Positions 39,301 through 51,563 of a DNA stretch of 64,000 nucleotides are shown here, piece after piece (within the stretch, counting starts at the first letter, position 1; each line of letters starts with the position of its first letter). Position numbers and translations under genes: made by a program. Location: positions 1,054,001 through 1,118,000 of the forward strand of contig NC_089177.1 in the NCBI RefSeq assembly GCF_947507565.1, read 5' to 3'. The notes below the pieces were generated by a model. It searched no databases. It was given only the letters and a program-made list of their open reading frames with translations, and had not been told where the DNA came from. Source of the DNA: Oscarella lobularis (Eukaryota; Porifera; Homoscleromorpha; Homosclerophorida; Oscarellidae).

Positions 39301-41047
39301 GCCCAACGTCAAGTAAAAAATATTGAATAAAAAAAAATCTCGTCCCACCTGACCACAGAGACGTCGGCAATCGGCGCCCACGCTTGAAAGCTGTCTCGCC
39401 TGCGTGCAACATCGCCACAGCTCTAAAAACATTCAACATACGTAAGCAACTACAAAGAAGTCCAATTTTTTTGGAACCGATTTCTGACGCCGGAGGCGGT
39501 GGAGTTGAAGCCGGTCCTCCCGTAGATGGCATCGCCGTCGAAGGTCCCAACGTGGAAGGTGCCTCCGTAGACGGAATGACAGTCGACGGTCCGACAGAAG
39601 ACGTTGACGGTCCCAGTGTAGATGGCCCCATTGACGTCGACTCCGTTCCATTAGCAGTCGCGTTCGCACTCGGAGACGCTATTCGCACCACATAATGATA
39701 AAGACTCTATTTTATTTTATCTATTCTAACCGGACGTGGTGTGTTCCAACAGATCGCACGTGGCTAGACTTTCCGTGTTGTTCGCTTTCGCTCGATCGAT
39801 ATCGCTCTGATCGGACGCCGAACAGTTGTGCAGGGCGTTCAAGCAGTTGGAATATTCTCTGTAGGCGACGCACAGACGCGACAAATTGCCTCCGGAAGCG
39901 GACGAGGCCGCCGAAAAATTTCCCAAACAAAATCCAAAACCGCAATCATAAGCTAAGGAGAAAAAAAGAAATCGTTCGAAGCGCGTATAGCAAAAATTCT
40001 CCCAGCATCCTTTAGTATACCCTCTGTAGGCTCCACAACAGTAGGAACGTCTTTAGGACCTTGATCGATTAATTAATTATTTAATTAAAAAAAAGATAGC
40101 GAAGAGAATACTTCTCTATGTTTTACCTGCAACGTGTTTGAGTCCTGTAAGACAATTCGTATTGCTTCGATTCGTGGTCGAGTTGTCGTATACGTTCAGT
40201 TGTATCTCCAGTGAAAAGTCGATGGTGAGGCCGGAGTCTTCATCGGCGGGTTCTTCGCCGCTGCCGACGTCCGCAGTCGGAGTCGGCGAAAACGGCAAGT
40301 CCGTTGTATTGCCGTCGTCGCCGTTGTCGTCGCCGCGATTTTGAAGTTCAATCAAAAAATTTGGTATGGCGCACCTTTTTTTTTTCAAAATACGACAATT
40401 ACGCTAGAATTTCAAAAAACGGGTTATATTGATCTGCCAATACGTGATTAGTGACGATGAGATGTTCTTCGCTGGCTCTGTCGAATTCAGGCTGCCGTCA
40501 GCGTACCAACGGCACCTAAAACACGATCAATCGAGCTGTCTTTTTATCCCGCGTTAATTCCTTCGTAGATGGTAGCTGTTTTTCTGTGCTACAGAGCATG
40601 CAGTCACGGACTTGTACTGTTTTTCTAAGGGTATACGGGAGACCAGTGTCCGGGAACTCGATTTGTAGCGCCAAAAAAGGATCAGGTGCCGAAAATGTAG
40701 TAGAGACTTTACTAAAATCGATTGATAATTAAAGAGGACCGCTTGTGTGTGTGTGTGGTTAATTTGTCAATCTACTGCTGTGCTGTATTTAGACCTCGCC
40801 AGTGACTGCGATTCTCTAAAAGAGCGCCGACTGTGCGCTCTCGCGATTTTCCGCCCACTTACATAGCTTGGTCGCCGTGGTAACTTCCGTTTAGCAAAAC
40901 AGAAAATTCCGGGCTTTGTACGAATCTAAGCGAATAGATTTTCGGCTTGCTATCCGTCGAACACTCCTGGCTCAATATCGCGCTTGCGAAAAGCAAGAAA
41001 CAAAGACCGACGACACTCGCGTGCCGAGCGAACGACGAAGACTTCAT
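36355..41047 (-). CDS. RECK-like GPI-anchored cysteine-knot protein A
   Basis: Large multi-exon gene. Exon 1 (40863-41047) encodes a signal peptide (VVGLCFLLFASAILS). An unknown N-terminal ectodomain follows (40130-40520; 39730-39955, with FCLGNFSAAS), then a Ser/Thr/Pro stalk (39470-39690, repeats of GPSTLGPST type). Next are cysteine-knot exons of the RECK kind: RCCTQARQ...CRRLCGQ (39360), DCCDDSWGSIDCQHSC (38990), ECCEQSDDACKSQC (38670), FCCNESIASGKSCQDVC (38320), ACCTTYLYC (38060) and DCCKHAVGSSCENSC (37870). Then GGCDQLDFCSDFNNR (37560) and ECVSVLNKCKAADEG...AICQMIG (37080) match the block that follows the knots in RECK. The last codons (36355-36440) give a GPI-type hydrophobic tail. No Kazal repeat was seen. 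RECK restrains metalloproteases and, in vertebrates, presents Wnt7. I did not fix every exon border. Confidence 0.75.
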
Positions 41048-41236
41048 CCTAGACCAGAATTCGAGCGAAGAACCGACGATAAACAACGCCTCGTCGGAAT
41101 GGAATATGGTGTTCCGTCGTTAGACATGCGCAGATCTCATCAAGACACAAACACATTTATTGTGACAATACGCTCCATAAGTTCAGACGATGCAACAAAC
41201 TGCAACGCGAAGTACGACGGTATAATAGTAACATAC

Positions 41237-44200
41237 TCAATTGTGTCCAAATATGACAGATGCAGCGAGCAGAATAAGAGTAGTAACGACGGCATGAGAA
41301 GCCGAGATCATTCCAGCTCCAGCAGTGGGATTGGAACCACTATCACCTTTATAAAAAAAATCAAAATCAAAAATGGCTGCACTGACTATCAAACATTCTA
41401 TACGCTGTACCGTAATCTGTGAAGTCTTGAAGGAGGAGGGATCCCTGGGCGACCTTCAGGTCGCCGAGTTGAGGATTGCTAACACCGACACCAGCGGCTT
41501 CTTCCAAGACGTGTTTCAATTGAGTGTACGTCGCCGGATTCGATCCGCGGCTCGTTATAGTGAAGTTAGCTCGAACGTTGCCTTGTCCCGCTCTCCTGCA
41601 AGCAAGAAGTATTTCAGAGTCGAAAGGAGAGCATAAAGGGCATATTCCTACTCGTATCCAGCGATGCGAACGGTCTGCCTTCCGGGAAGATGAGCAAAGA
41701 GTTTCTCCACCTAAAAATCATAGTTAGCTAAGGATGAGAATATTGACGGACGTAAGCCTCTTACAGTTATTTCGATTTGATCGGAAAGCTCGCCGAATAT
41801 GGGACTGTTGACCAGATTCAACAACGGCGTCCACGTCCATCCCGGCAGAACAATCGACACCGTCATATTGACCACTTTCACGGGAGGAGCAAATCCCGTG
41901 AAATCTCTCGCCAAATTCCAGCACTGCGTCTTCGACGTCCCGAGAAGCTGGCAGATCTCCGTCGCCGAAAGACGCTCGTCGGCGGCCTTGCAATTCTGAA
42001 AGGCGGCGACGCATTCGTCCCTGTGTGAGATAACAAATAATGACATCACAAAAAATATAGATAAATCTCTGCCCTTACTGGCATATGTGCGACAAATCGT
42101 TGTCGTCTTGACAGGGTTTAGCAATCAAAAAGCACGCCAGTGACTGCAATAAGACGAACCTGTAGCAAACGATCTGCCGTTCTATAGTGTCACTCTCTAC
42201 CTTGAAAAAATCCGAATTGCACGTGTCGACGTCTTTGATTTTGACAGGACGGTCGAGAATCCACATGACTTTGTCCTTGATCCACGATCCGTGCATTGCG
42301 GCAGCCAAGCTGTCGCCCACGGGCCCACACAACATTTCGCCCAGGCGATAGTCGAAGGATCTTCGCGCAATCAGCCCCTTATCTTATGAGTACACTAAGC
42401 TTACTTTGCCTGTACCTGTTATTGAAACCGCCGCAGAAGTCAAGATTGTTGCAGCCTCCTTGGCATTGTCCGTAGCGGACTATAAAAAAATAGCTAAGAC
42501 CCGTGGAATGTCGCTTTGGTGGCTATGCATACCATTGGCGTAGCACTGAAGCAATTCCTCCTAAAGCAGCCTTTTCAAAAAATGTCAAATTTGAACAAAG
42601 TTATTCAGACCTCCTTTGCGCCATCCCTGCAGTTGCTGATCCATGTCCAGTTGGACGGGCGAAGTTTTCCATCGGTGAGCTATACAGAAGTGATAAAGCT
42701 GCTACATTAAGCCAACTACAACAAGGACCGTACGTCATCGCACAAATCTTCGCACGCATCCTCCTCAGCACGATCGCAGCACTCGCCCGGAGCTAGAAAC
42801 ATAGCCATGATATACCTCTCGCTTGAGAGGTCGACCGGTCAGAGCTCACCGTCACCACGATATCGATCGCGAACAAGGTTTCGGAAGAAAGCCCGAAGTT
42901 CCATCGCTGAGCCACCGCTTTCTATAAAGAGACATTCTGGTCGAGGCACGCGTTGCCGTTTTTCGTCTACTAACTAACCTTTAGCAACACACTGAACGAA
43001 CGCGGACTATAAAATTCAAGTAGCACGAATAAATTTTTTTCCGAAATTGAATAGGAGAATAGGTCTTACTTCCTGTGGATTAAAACATGCCAAAACGTTG
43101 GTCGGAGACCGAAACCCGGGTTCAAGAACGTCCTGAATAAAGAAAATTCGCCTATAACGTCGTCCGTATAATCGAATACGCGACACTTACCTCGCAGACA
43201 TCGCGGCACGCTCTGTCACTAGCGAGAGTCCTATTGCAGCAGGCCATTACCGCCTCTGTAAACGAGAGGACAATTAATTATGGAAGGAAACCGGGAAGTG
43301 CAGTAAGCCTACTTTGTACGGTATCATCTGAAGGTCCGAAGTGGTACGGTCGATCGCCACTGTCTCCGTAAAGACACGAATTGACATCGTTCTAGTTTCA
43401 ATTAACTAATTAATGAGCCTTTTGCAAGAAAAAGAAAATTTTCCCTTACGTTCGAGCAGACTCCCGAAATCGCGTACGTGAGTTGCGTCAGTTGTTGATT
43501 CAAAGCCAATTGGTGCGGATCGGTCACGGCGAGAGCACCCAACGCCCAAAAGTCGTCAAAAGCCTAAACAAAGAGAACAAAACAGTCGACAAAAGTCCTG
43601 CCTCATTTGTTACAAACCGCTTCGCATCTGGACATGCACTCGGTTCCGTTGCAGCATTCTTCCGATGGCAATTTAACGTCGTAGTGGTCTTCGACGACGT
43701 CGGTAAAGCAGTCAAGGATATCGTCATTCTGCTGTACGAATTCGCCAATGAATACATTGACCGGACTTTCAGTCTAATTCGTCTTACTCCTTGTCTAAGG
43801 CACTTCTGCACGATTTCCACGGTGTTGGCAGACCCAGAAACGAGCTGCAGAAAACGTTGAACTATAGAAATACTTAAGCTGTACGCATTCTCCTCCTACA
43901 TTGTTGCAGACGGCTTGACACTCTGCACTACCATCATCTCGACAGCACTCTTGAATATCTAAATCACAGCGAGAAATAACGTCTGCAAAAAAACCTAGAG
44001 GCATAGAAGCCTTACCTTTGCGAAATTCGGCGGTGGAGATGGTGGGCGGAATGGCCAATCGTCGTCTCAAGCACGCTTCGAATATTTTCTAAAAAAGAGA
44101 AAAAAGTTTTCAATTGAGTCGATCTAAAACAAGCCAACTAACGTCTTCTCTGCAGATCATCTCCAGTTTCGGCAAAAGGGTCGTATTGCCGGGCTTGGAA

Positions 44201-45506
44201 AAGTCGTAGAAAGTCTGTCATAAAAAGAGCACCACGTTCACGAGATTCTCAAAATCATCCACGATCGCGAGAAGTACCTGAGCACAGATTGTAGCACACT
44301 GGGGACGAAGAGCAGCATTATGCGCATTCTGAGCACAGCAGACCGACAAATCTTATAATAAAAGAGAGACGGAACGTAAAGTTACAAATGCCAGTCACAT
44401 CGCGAATAAACCAAACCTCTCTCGGACACGGCTGGCATCGGAGTCGTCGGCGTCGGTTGAGGCGGTGCCGTGGTATCGTCGTCGTCATCGGCGTCACTGG
44501 GAGTCGGTCCAGATGAAGGAGCTGATTCCAAAGACAATCAGTTCTGCTTCGTACAGAAAAAGAGCGAAGGCCTTACATGGTGTCATTGGACGACAGGGAT
44601 TCATTTTAATTACATCCCAGGCGACTTGTTTTTCACTATTAATGTTGACCATATTGGGGCAATTTTTAATCGCGTTCAAGCAGGTCAAGTAGTTTTCCGC
44701 GGCAGCGCAAACAAGCGATATGTTTCCTTTCGATGCAGTCGACGCAGCGTTGTAAGTCGTGGTACAGGCAAGAAGGCCACAATCAGGAACTAAATAATAA
44801 ATACTATACGTCATAAAAATTCTCTTCTAACATTTTCGCTAACCAGGAGATCCCGACGGACCGCTCGTAGGCACAACTCGATTTCCTGCGCAAAAAAATA
44901 GAAAGAAGTCGAAAAAGAATCGTAACAAGGACTACAGTACCTGCGACTAGAATTCGATTTGAGAAGCAGTTCGGATCGTTCATATCGCTGGCGCTCGGGT
45001 GATAAACGTGAACTCTCATTTCAATAAGCGCATCGGACGCTGGTCCCGGAGACGGGTTATTTGTTGGAGGAATGGGCGAGCCCGTCGCATCGTCGTCGCG
45101 AAGAGCACTCAAGAATTTCGGCACAGGGCACCTGTGTGAGAATGATGACACCGTATAGTGAGTGTCCATCTCACAATGGCACGTCTCAGGGTCTCACCGA
45201 ATCATTGTGTTTGATACGAACGTCGCCATTGTCGTGGTGTTCATCTGTCCATTCACGTACCATATGCAGCTGCATAGATTATCATTTTGTGTGCGCGGGG
45301 ACACCGCCCACTGGCGGAAATTCGGCTAATTTCGCCACTTACGACGCCATAGTTCCGACGAACGTGCCGTTTATTTGTATATCGTCGGAATGGCTCAGAC
45401 CGAACGCTTGAACTTGAGGTTTCGTGCCCATGGCGCAATCTTGCGCGACGAGCGAGCCGACGAAAAGAGCGAGGCAAACGAGCAGGCAACCCAAAAGTGA
45501 AGTCAT
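41237..45506 (-). CDS. RECK-like GPI-anchored cysteine-knot protein B
   Basis: Tandem paralogue of gene A, 190 bp upstream of it on the same strand. The signal peptide lies in exon 1 (about 45347-45506; LLGCLLVCLALFVGSLVAQDC). Then come the same unknown ectodomain (CPVPKFLSALRDDD near 45120, SKGNISLVCAAAENY near 44740) and a shorter linker. Five knot exons follow: VCCAQNAH...CATICAQ (44290), ECCRDDGSAECQAVC (43910), ECCNGTECMSRC (43630), ACCNRTLASDRACRDVC (43200) and ECCDRAEEDACEDLC (42750). Five is the number in RECK. Next are GGCNNLDFCGGFNNR (42440) and FLIAKPCQDD...ECVAAFQNCKAADE (41990-42130), matching RECK. It ends GDSGSNPTAGAGM plus a hydrophobic tail (41237-41340), a typical GPI signal. 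No Kazal domains were found. Exon borders are partly approximate. Confidence 0.77.
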
Positions 45507-45666
45507 CGCAAAACAACAAGGAATCAAACTGAAACGAGGTCGAATTGGAACCAACCAAACTTTCTAGCCGACGCCCTTGGTTCTAATTTAGGCAAATGAG
45601 CTCACACTACGATCGCACGCGTTTACTCGGAAATCGAAATTGTGTTATGGAAATCAAAAGACGACG

Positions 45667-48514
45667 TCAGATAGTCCGTTTGCGTCGCGTTTCCGACGGA
45701 TCGGACGCCGTCGGCGGCGGCGGCGGACCGCGATTGGCCAAACCGTCGACGTAGTCGAGCAAAAGCGACTCGCGCTCGTCTTCGACGAAATCGAGAACGA
45801 GCCAGCGAAGATCGTTCTGGGTGGGGGCAAAGAGAGATAAGGGACTCTTTGAGGGAGTGGCACTCGTGTATAGGCCGCAACGCGTGTGCGTCGCGGACGA
45901 AAACAAACTACGTCACTTACCATTAGAATCTGCTTAATTTCTTTCAAATGGGTGGGGTTGTCTTCGATCATTTGTTTCGTTCTAAAGAGGCGTTGTGCTT
46001 TCATTTTTCGACGTCATCTGCTATTCGAGTCGTACCGGTGAGATATTTGTTTCGTCTCCCTTAGCAACGATCGAAACTCCTCTTTCGCTTTGCGATGCTG
46101 TTCCTCCATGTAGCGTTCGAATTCCATTTTTCTCTTCTGTTTTGACGATGAAGATCCGTGTTTTGTGGAATATTGGATCTGTTTACCGTATCGCTTGACG
46201 AAAATTTCTCAAAACGCGGATCTTTCTTTATGCTTCCTTTCACTTCTTTCCACGTCGACGTCAACGACACCTGCAAAAGATAAAAAAGATTTTTTTCCTG
46301 TCAAAAGATGATAGCAATTTCCAGCTTGCCTTGGTTTCGTCGAGAAGCCGATGGAAAGCGTTTCGTTTTCGACTTCTCAAATTGGCGACGTGCTTGTGAA
46401 AGAAATCCTCTTTTTCGCCGAAGTCGAGCAGGTCGAAATCGCGCCAACGATGATCCTTGCGAAGCGAGTGCCTCGCGTCGCGCCATCCCATCTCAGAGTC
46501 TTTCACCTGGGGAGGAAATTAATGAGACTAAACGTTCATTGAATCGCATTCTCCTTACCATGTCGATCAGAAATGCTTTGAAGCGCTCGAGAGTCTCCTC
46601 CTTCCGATGCATTTCCCTCTCGCGACCCCACCTGTGCGCCTGATTCTCCCTCTCGCGTTCCACCTCTTTCTGCCGTTCTCGCAGACTCGCTTCCATCTTC
46701 TCCTTTCTCTCGCGATCCACATCCTGCCCGCTATCCTAAATTCCAGGCCATAAGAAGCATATCCAATAAACGTCGCAGCCCGCCTAAACTGGAGACTTTA
46801 GAACCATGATTGTATATATAGTACGGGTAGCCTTGTCAAACTGCTCTAGTTCGATTAATATGCAACTGGGGTCCCTGTGACCATAACAAGTGCACCTTGG
46901 GCTCCTAAAAAAACGCGGTTCTTTGACTGGATAAAGTAAAAAAATATGACTTTTGATACAAATAATTAATCCCACAAAAGACAGTGCTATGGAAGTATTG
47001 CAGGGACCCAGGGGGTAGGCTACGTTGAAAAGTCTCCAGCGAGAAAGAGCTACTATTACCCCTGCCAATTTGGAAACGTATTCTTTGAAGAGGGCTTCCC
47101 TTTTTTCCGACCCGCTCACAGCTCGATACCGTTTGTCCTTGTATAAGGCGTCCTTGACTCGTCGCCACTCGCTTCTCTTATTCAATTTCTTCACTTCAGC
47201 CAGCATAGCGAAGAAATCCTCCCTAACCTACAAAAGCACGCAAAGAAAAAAAATTAGCTCGGTATTCAAACTACAAACACTACATTCAACTATGCGACGC
47301 TTCTATTTTTTTTCGACCGGTCCACTTCCCCCCACACGCCTGTTTGCATGATCTTACCGAATTGCGAATTCAGTTCTCGTCGCCGTACGATACACGTGAG
47401 ACCCAAGCCATCGTCGCTGATGACACGCGCAGAGCCGATCGTCTTACCTTCTCTTCTTTGACGACGTCTTCTTCCTTCAAGCGAGCCTTCAGCTGAGCGA
47501 CGAACTCGTGAAACAGTGTCTCGCGCTCTTTCATCTTGTCGACCGCTTTGAAGCGATCGTGACGACCGTATTTGGCCGAGAAGTCCGTGAAAGTGCTTCT
47601 ACAAAGTCAAAAGAGAGAGAGAGAGAATTGTGACGTAAGAGAGTGCACCGTTTCTCTTACTTTGGACCTAGACGAGCTTCTTCTAATAGCTTTTGAAATT
47701 CTTCTCTTTTTTCGCGAATTTTTCGACTCTTCTCCTTTCTCTCCTCTTCGACTTGCTTTGCCACGAAACTGTCGAACGCATTCCTTCGCTCCTTCATTGG
47801 CAGAAGTAAGTATCGATAGTCGGAAACGAATTTCGGCAGCTCTTTCTCAAAAGCCGAAAAAGCGGAAACCTACAAATAGAAAAACGTTTTGATCAATAAA
47901 ATTAAACATTTTCGGCTCACGTTGCTTTCAGACAACATCTGATAAACCAACTCCAATCGCTCTTCGACAGACAAAGACTTTCTCAAACGACTAGCCTTTG
48001 CCTCGGCCGTCTCCCCCTCTTCATCATCATCATCACCATCATCGTTATCATCATCAAGTCTGTAAAACAATCTCAAAACCGCGACCAGATGCACCCTCTC
48101 TCTACGTACTTGGCCTTCTTTGCTTCTGGCTCTAGAGCTTCAATTGTAAGCTCTTTCTCTTTCTCTTTCTCCTCTTCTTCTTCGCCGTCTCTGGGATAAT
48201 CTTCCTCGTCGTCCTCCTCGTCATCTTCGTCACTTTCTCCTTCTCTAGGCGGTCTCATAAGCTTTTCCAAATTGCTCACGTCGGCTAACTCGGTGGGCAC
48301 TTCCCACACGGAAACTCTCGTCGTCTTGTTGAAGAAAAACACCTTTCCGTTGCCGGTGAAGACGACGTGCCACGGTTTTCCCGGTATCGGTCGACTCGAA
48401 ATTGGTCGAGCGGCAGATGCAGCTGCCTCGCGTTCCTTCTCTTTTCTCAGCGCTTCTGCGTCTGGCTGCTGAGGCTGCTGAACCAAAGGAAACGGAGAAT
48501 CGAGAGATCCTGCA

Positions 48515-48546
<32 letters not shown>

Positions 48547-49149
48547 ATGATGTCCTGGCAGTGGAGTAATGGGAGCAAGAGCGTGAAAGTCGTGCGGTCG
48601 TTCCCATATCGACTCTTGCGTGAGTCGGTTGAAGTAGTACATTCGGCCGTCAGTCAAACTGTGAACGGACCAGATTGGAGCCAAAGGAGGAAGAACTAAA
48701 ACACAGAAAGAAAATTTGGAACTGTCGAGTGTAATATTCATCCTATTATTTTATGCTCTTGCTATTGAGGTATGCACTTTTTTTCGGCTCTACAAAATAG
48801 CTAGCTACTACAGCTATTCTTTCTTACATTGCGGTAGTGGTAGTGGCATTGGCTGCCGGATATACGAACTTTCTTGGATTTCGCTATCTGTTCGAGAAAA
48901 TTGCTCGCTTTATTGACGTTCTACTCCGGTTTTCTCATCGTACCGGTTGGAATTGTGCTTTCCAAGTTATTCCCTGGTGCACTGTCGCCGCTAGACTGCG
49001 CCTGCAACGTCCCTAGTTGGGGTTCGCCAGGTGGACGCGTTTCGTCGCTTTCTTCCAAGCTCTTCGACTCGAAGATGGTACTGTAGACGATACAAAGCCC
49101 GCTTGAAAACAATAGGGTGTAGAGAGTGGATTTCTTACGTCGAATCCAT
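45667..49149 (-). CDS. TCERG1: TCERG1 (CA150) transcription elongation/splicing factor
   Basis: Thirteen exons join in frame to 716 residues: 49139-49149, 48944-49080, 48110-48695, 47921-48059, 47661-47869, 47448-47598, 47060-47227, 46559-46735, 46330-46506, 46187-46270, 46036-46136, 45921-45981 and 45667-45816. There are two WW domains (PIWSVHSLTDGRMYYFN; GKPWHVVFTGNGKVFFFN) separated by a His/Gln run. A series of about six FF domains follows (VSAFSAFEKELPKFVSDYRY, DFSAKYGRHDRF, WRRVKDALYKDKRYRAV, LRKDHRWRDFDLL, LTSTWKEVKGSIKKDPRF) and a GPPPPPTASDP end shared with human TCERG1. It couples RNA polymerase II with the spliceosome in the nucleus. It lacks the first WW domain and long Pro/Gln N-terminus of the human protein (about 1098 residues). 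The intron after DETK is GC-AG. Confidence 0.94.
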
Positions 49150-50647
49150 GCACGTCGTTACTGTTACGGCTTGTCGTAATGTCGTAAACTAATATTTACA
49201 CTCAAAAAATATTTTTTTAGCTAAATAGCGTACCACAAACATCGTGAGACACGATTAACGATTTCAAATTGGTTAAAATGTTAGACACCGCAAAATTTCA
49301 GCTAGGGCCCCTTTCGGTAACACAAGCGTCGTTTGACCGTAAAAAGGTCAAAAAACGCGTCTTCTCGCTGACAGAACTTCAAAAAAATCAAAAAACATCG
49401 ACACTTGACACAAACCCCGCGGAAGACGGTGCTATGGAGGTTTATCCGGTGACAGAGGTGCCCAGGAGCTGGGAGAGAGATGCGAGAACTAGGAAGGCGT
49501 GCAATGTTACACCCTTGTCAAGTTAGTATATTATCGGTAAACATAAATGAAGGGGTGGGTTAGACAGAACGGGTAAGGGCAGACTATTACGACCAACGAA
49601 AATGTAAAAGAGGGAAGGGGTATGTGTGAGACGAAGTTAGATGCAGTTAGTGAAGGTCACTGCCAAAGCACCGAATATCGGTGTTGGCGGGAAGTGACGA
49701 GGCGCGGGTCGCCGAGCATGGAAAGATGGCCTTGATTTTGTTGAGAATGATGGTAGCATTGCCACGCTGGAGACCCACCGATAGACAAGTGAGGAATGAG
49801 GCGACCACCGGGCCATAGTGCCTCAAGCCTTGGGGTTTTATTTATGGTATATCTCTCAACTACACAGTACATATTCTAATAAACACACAGACAGGGGCAC
49901 TAGGGGGTTTAGAGGGAATGGTGTGTGGTGAAGCACCTTACATCTACAGGGGAGGGGGAGGGGAGAACAGGGGAATGATGGGTGGGGATAATTAGTTCTA
50001 CTTTATTAAGAATTATTCGTGAGTTTGCTCTTTGTAGGCAGACCGCTAGACGCTTGCTCCAGTAGTTGATGAATCCGTTGCGATCATTCATAAAGTCGAC
50101 CGACGGGCGCCTCGCGATCTGGTGGAAGAGGCTAGCCGCCGTGGGACTCTTGGGGAGTGTTGCCAATCTCCCTTCTATCCTAGCCACGAGCTCTGCTCTG
50201 CTCCATCTGATAAGTACTTGTAAAGGCTGGGTATTTATACTCATACGCGACTGGGACCCTACGACTGCAGCTATTCACGATCAAAACGTGCGCCATTTGA
50301 ATGCCAATCGGCTGTAAATGCATTTCTGCCTGCAAAAACAAACGAAATTTTTTTGGAAATCAATTCAAAACGCGAAAAACGACAAGGAATGTGTGCTACG
50401 TACGCAAGACACGCCCTGTCACGCTACATTGAGCAACGCATGACGTCAATCGTCGCGTTGCTGCGAAATGCCATAATACGAGAAGTAGAAGCGATGAATT
50501 GAATTGTGGGTCCATAGTTAGGAAATTCTAAAGACATTCGGTTGCTATTTTGACGCAAAAAGCGAACGCATACGCAGTAACGAAAGTGCGCTTGGTCAGC
50601 AAATCAAGGCGCTATGAACCCGGGCATCCGGGCTACAATCGCATAAA
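49150..50647. other. 1.5-kb stretch without a recognisable gene
   Basis: Upstream of TCERG1 (-) and TMED (+). A minus-strand open frame at 49909-50244 has no start context, domain or splice partner I can support. The purine-rich GGGGTGGG tracts (49550-49640, 49930-49985) differ from the surroundings, so an old insertion is possible. Nothing firm can be said. Confidence 0.4.
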
Positions 50648-51456
50648 ATGGCGACTCTCACGTTTCTTACCCTTCTAATTCTTCTAACGCCGTCCGGCGG
50701 CCTCTATTTTCACATACCCGAAACGGCGAAGAAGTGTTTCATCGAGGAGGTCCCCGACGAGACGATGGTAGTTGGTAAGTCGCAAAATATTCGAAGATTC
50801 TTCCTCCTTACGGTCGATTTCAGGCAAATATAAGATCCAAGCGTACGACGATAGGATCGGCGACTATTTGCCGTCGAGTCCCGGCATCGGGATGCACGTC
50901 GAAGTGAAAGATCCCGCCGACAAGATCGTTTTGTCGAAATTTTACGCGGCCGAGGGTCGATTTGCGTTCACGTCGCACTCGCCCGGCGAGCACACGATCT
51001 GCCTGCACAGCAACTCGACGCGATGGTTCGGCGGGCAAAAACTGGTACGAAAACGCGAGTGGGGCCCCCATCGGGGGAAAGGAGATTAGTCTAACTTCCT
51101 TTAGAGGATACACTTTGATATTCAAGTGGGCGAGCACGCAAACGACTACCCGCAGATCCGCGCTAAGGATAGGTTGACCGAGCTTCAGCTGCGCGTACGA
51201 CAGCTTCTTGATCAAGTCGAACAGATAACAAAAGAGCAAAGTTATCAAAGGGTAAGATACATTTTTATTAATTAATTAATTCAAAAACTTACCTATCTCT
51301 TTGTAGTATCGCGAGGAGAGATTTCGTCTGACCAGCGATAGCACCAACTCACGGGTTCTTTATTGGGCTCTCATTCAACTTGTCGTCTTGGTTGCCATTG
51401 GATTATGGCAGATGCGTCATTTGAAGAAGTTCTTTGAAGCGAAAAAACTCGTCTAG
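50648..51456 (+). CDS. TMED9: p24 family cargo receptor, TMED4/9 type
   Basis: Four exons (50648-50774, 50824-51044, 51105-51251, 51307-51456) give 214 residues. A signal peptide is followed by [20 protein letters not shown], the start of the GOLD domain ([18 protein letters not shown]). Next is a coiled coil ([17 protein letters not shown]), one TM helix ([19 protein letters not shown]) and the tail [12 protein letters not shown]. The FF and KK residues are the COPII and COPI sorting signals. It cycles between ER and Golgi in heteromeric p24 complexes. The tail matches alpha-p24 proteins (TMED4/TMED9), which vertebrates later duplicated. Confidence 0.95.
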
Positions 51457-51563
51457 TTAGTAGGATCCCTTGCTTGCTCGCTTGTGTAGAATCAAATAAA
51501 AGTGAATAAATAATGAATTTCTGATAAACGTAATGGGACACTCAAGGTGAGTGAGGACTCTCA

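Noticed and set aside
49909-50244. Minus-strand frame considered as transposon remnant
   Set aside because: No reverse transcriptase, transposase or terminal repeat could be recognised.
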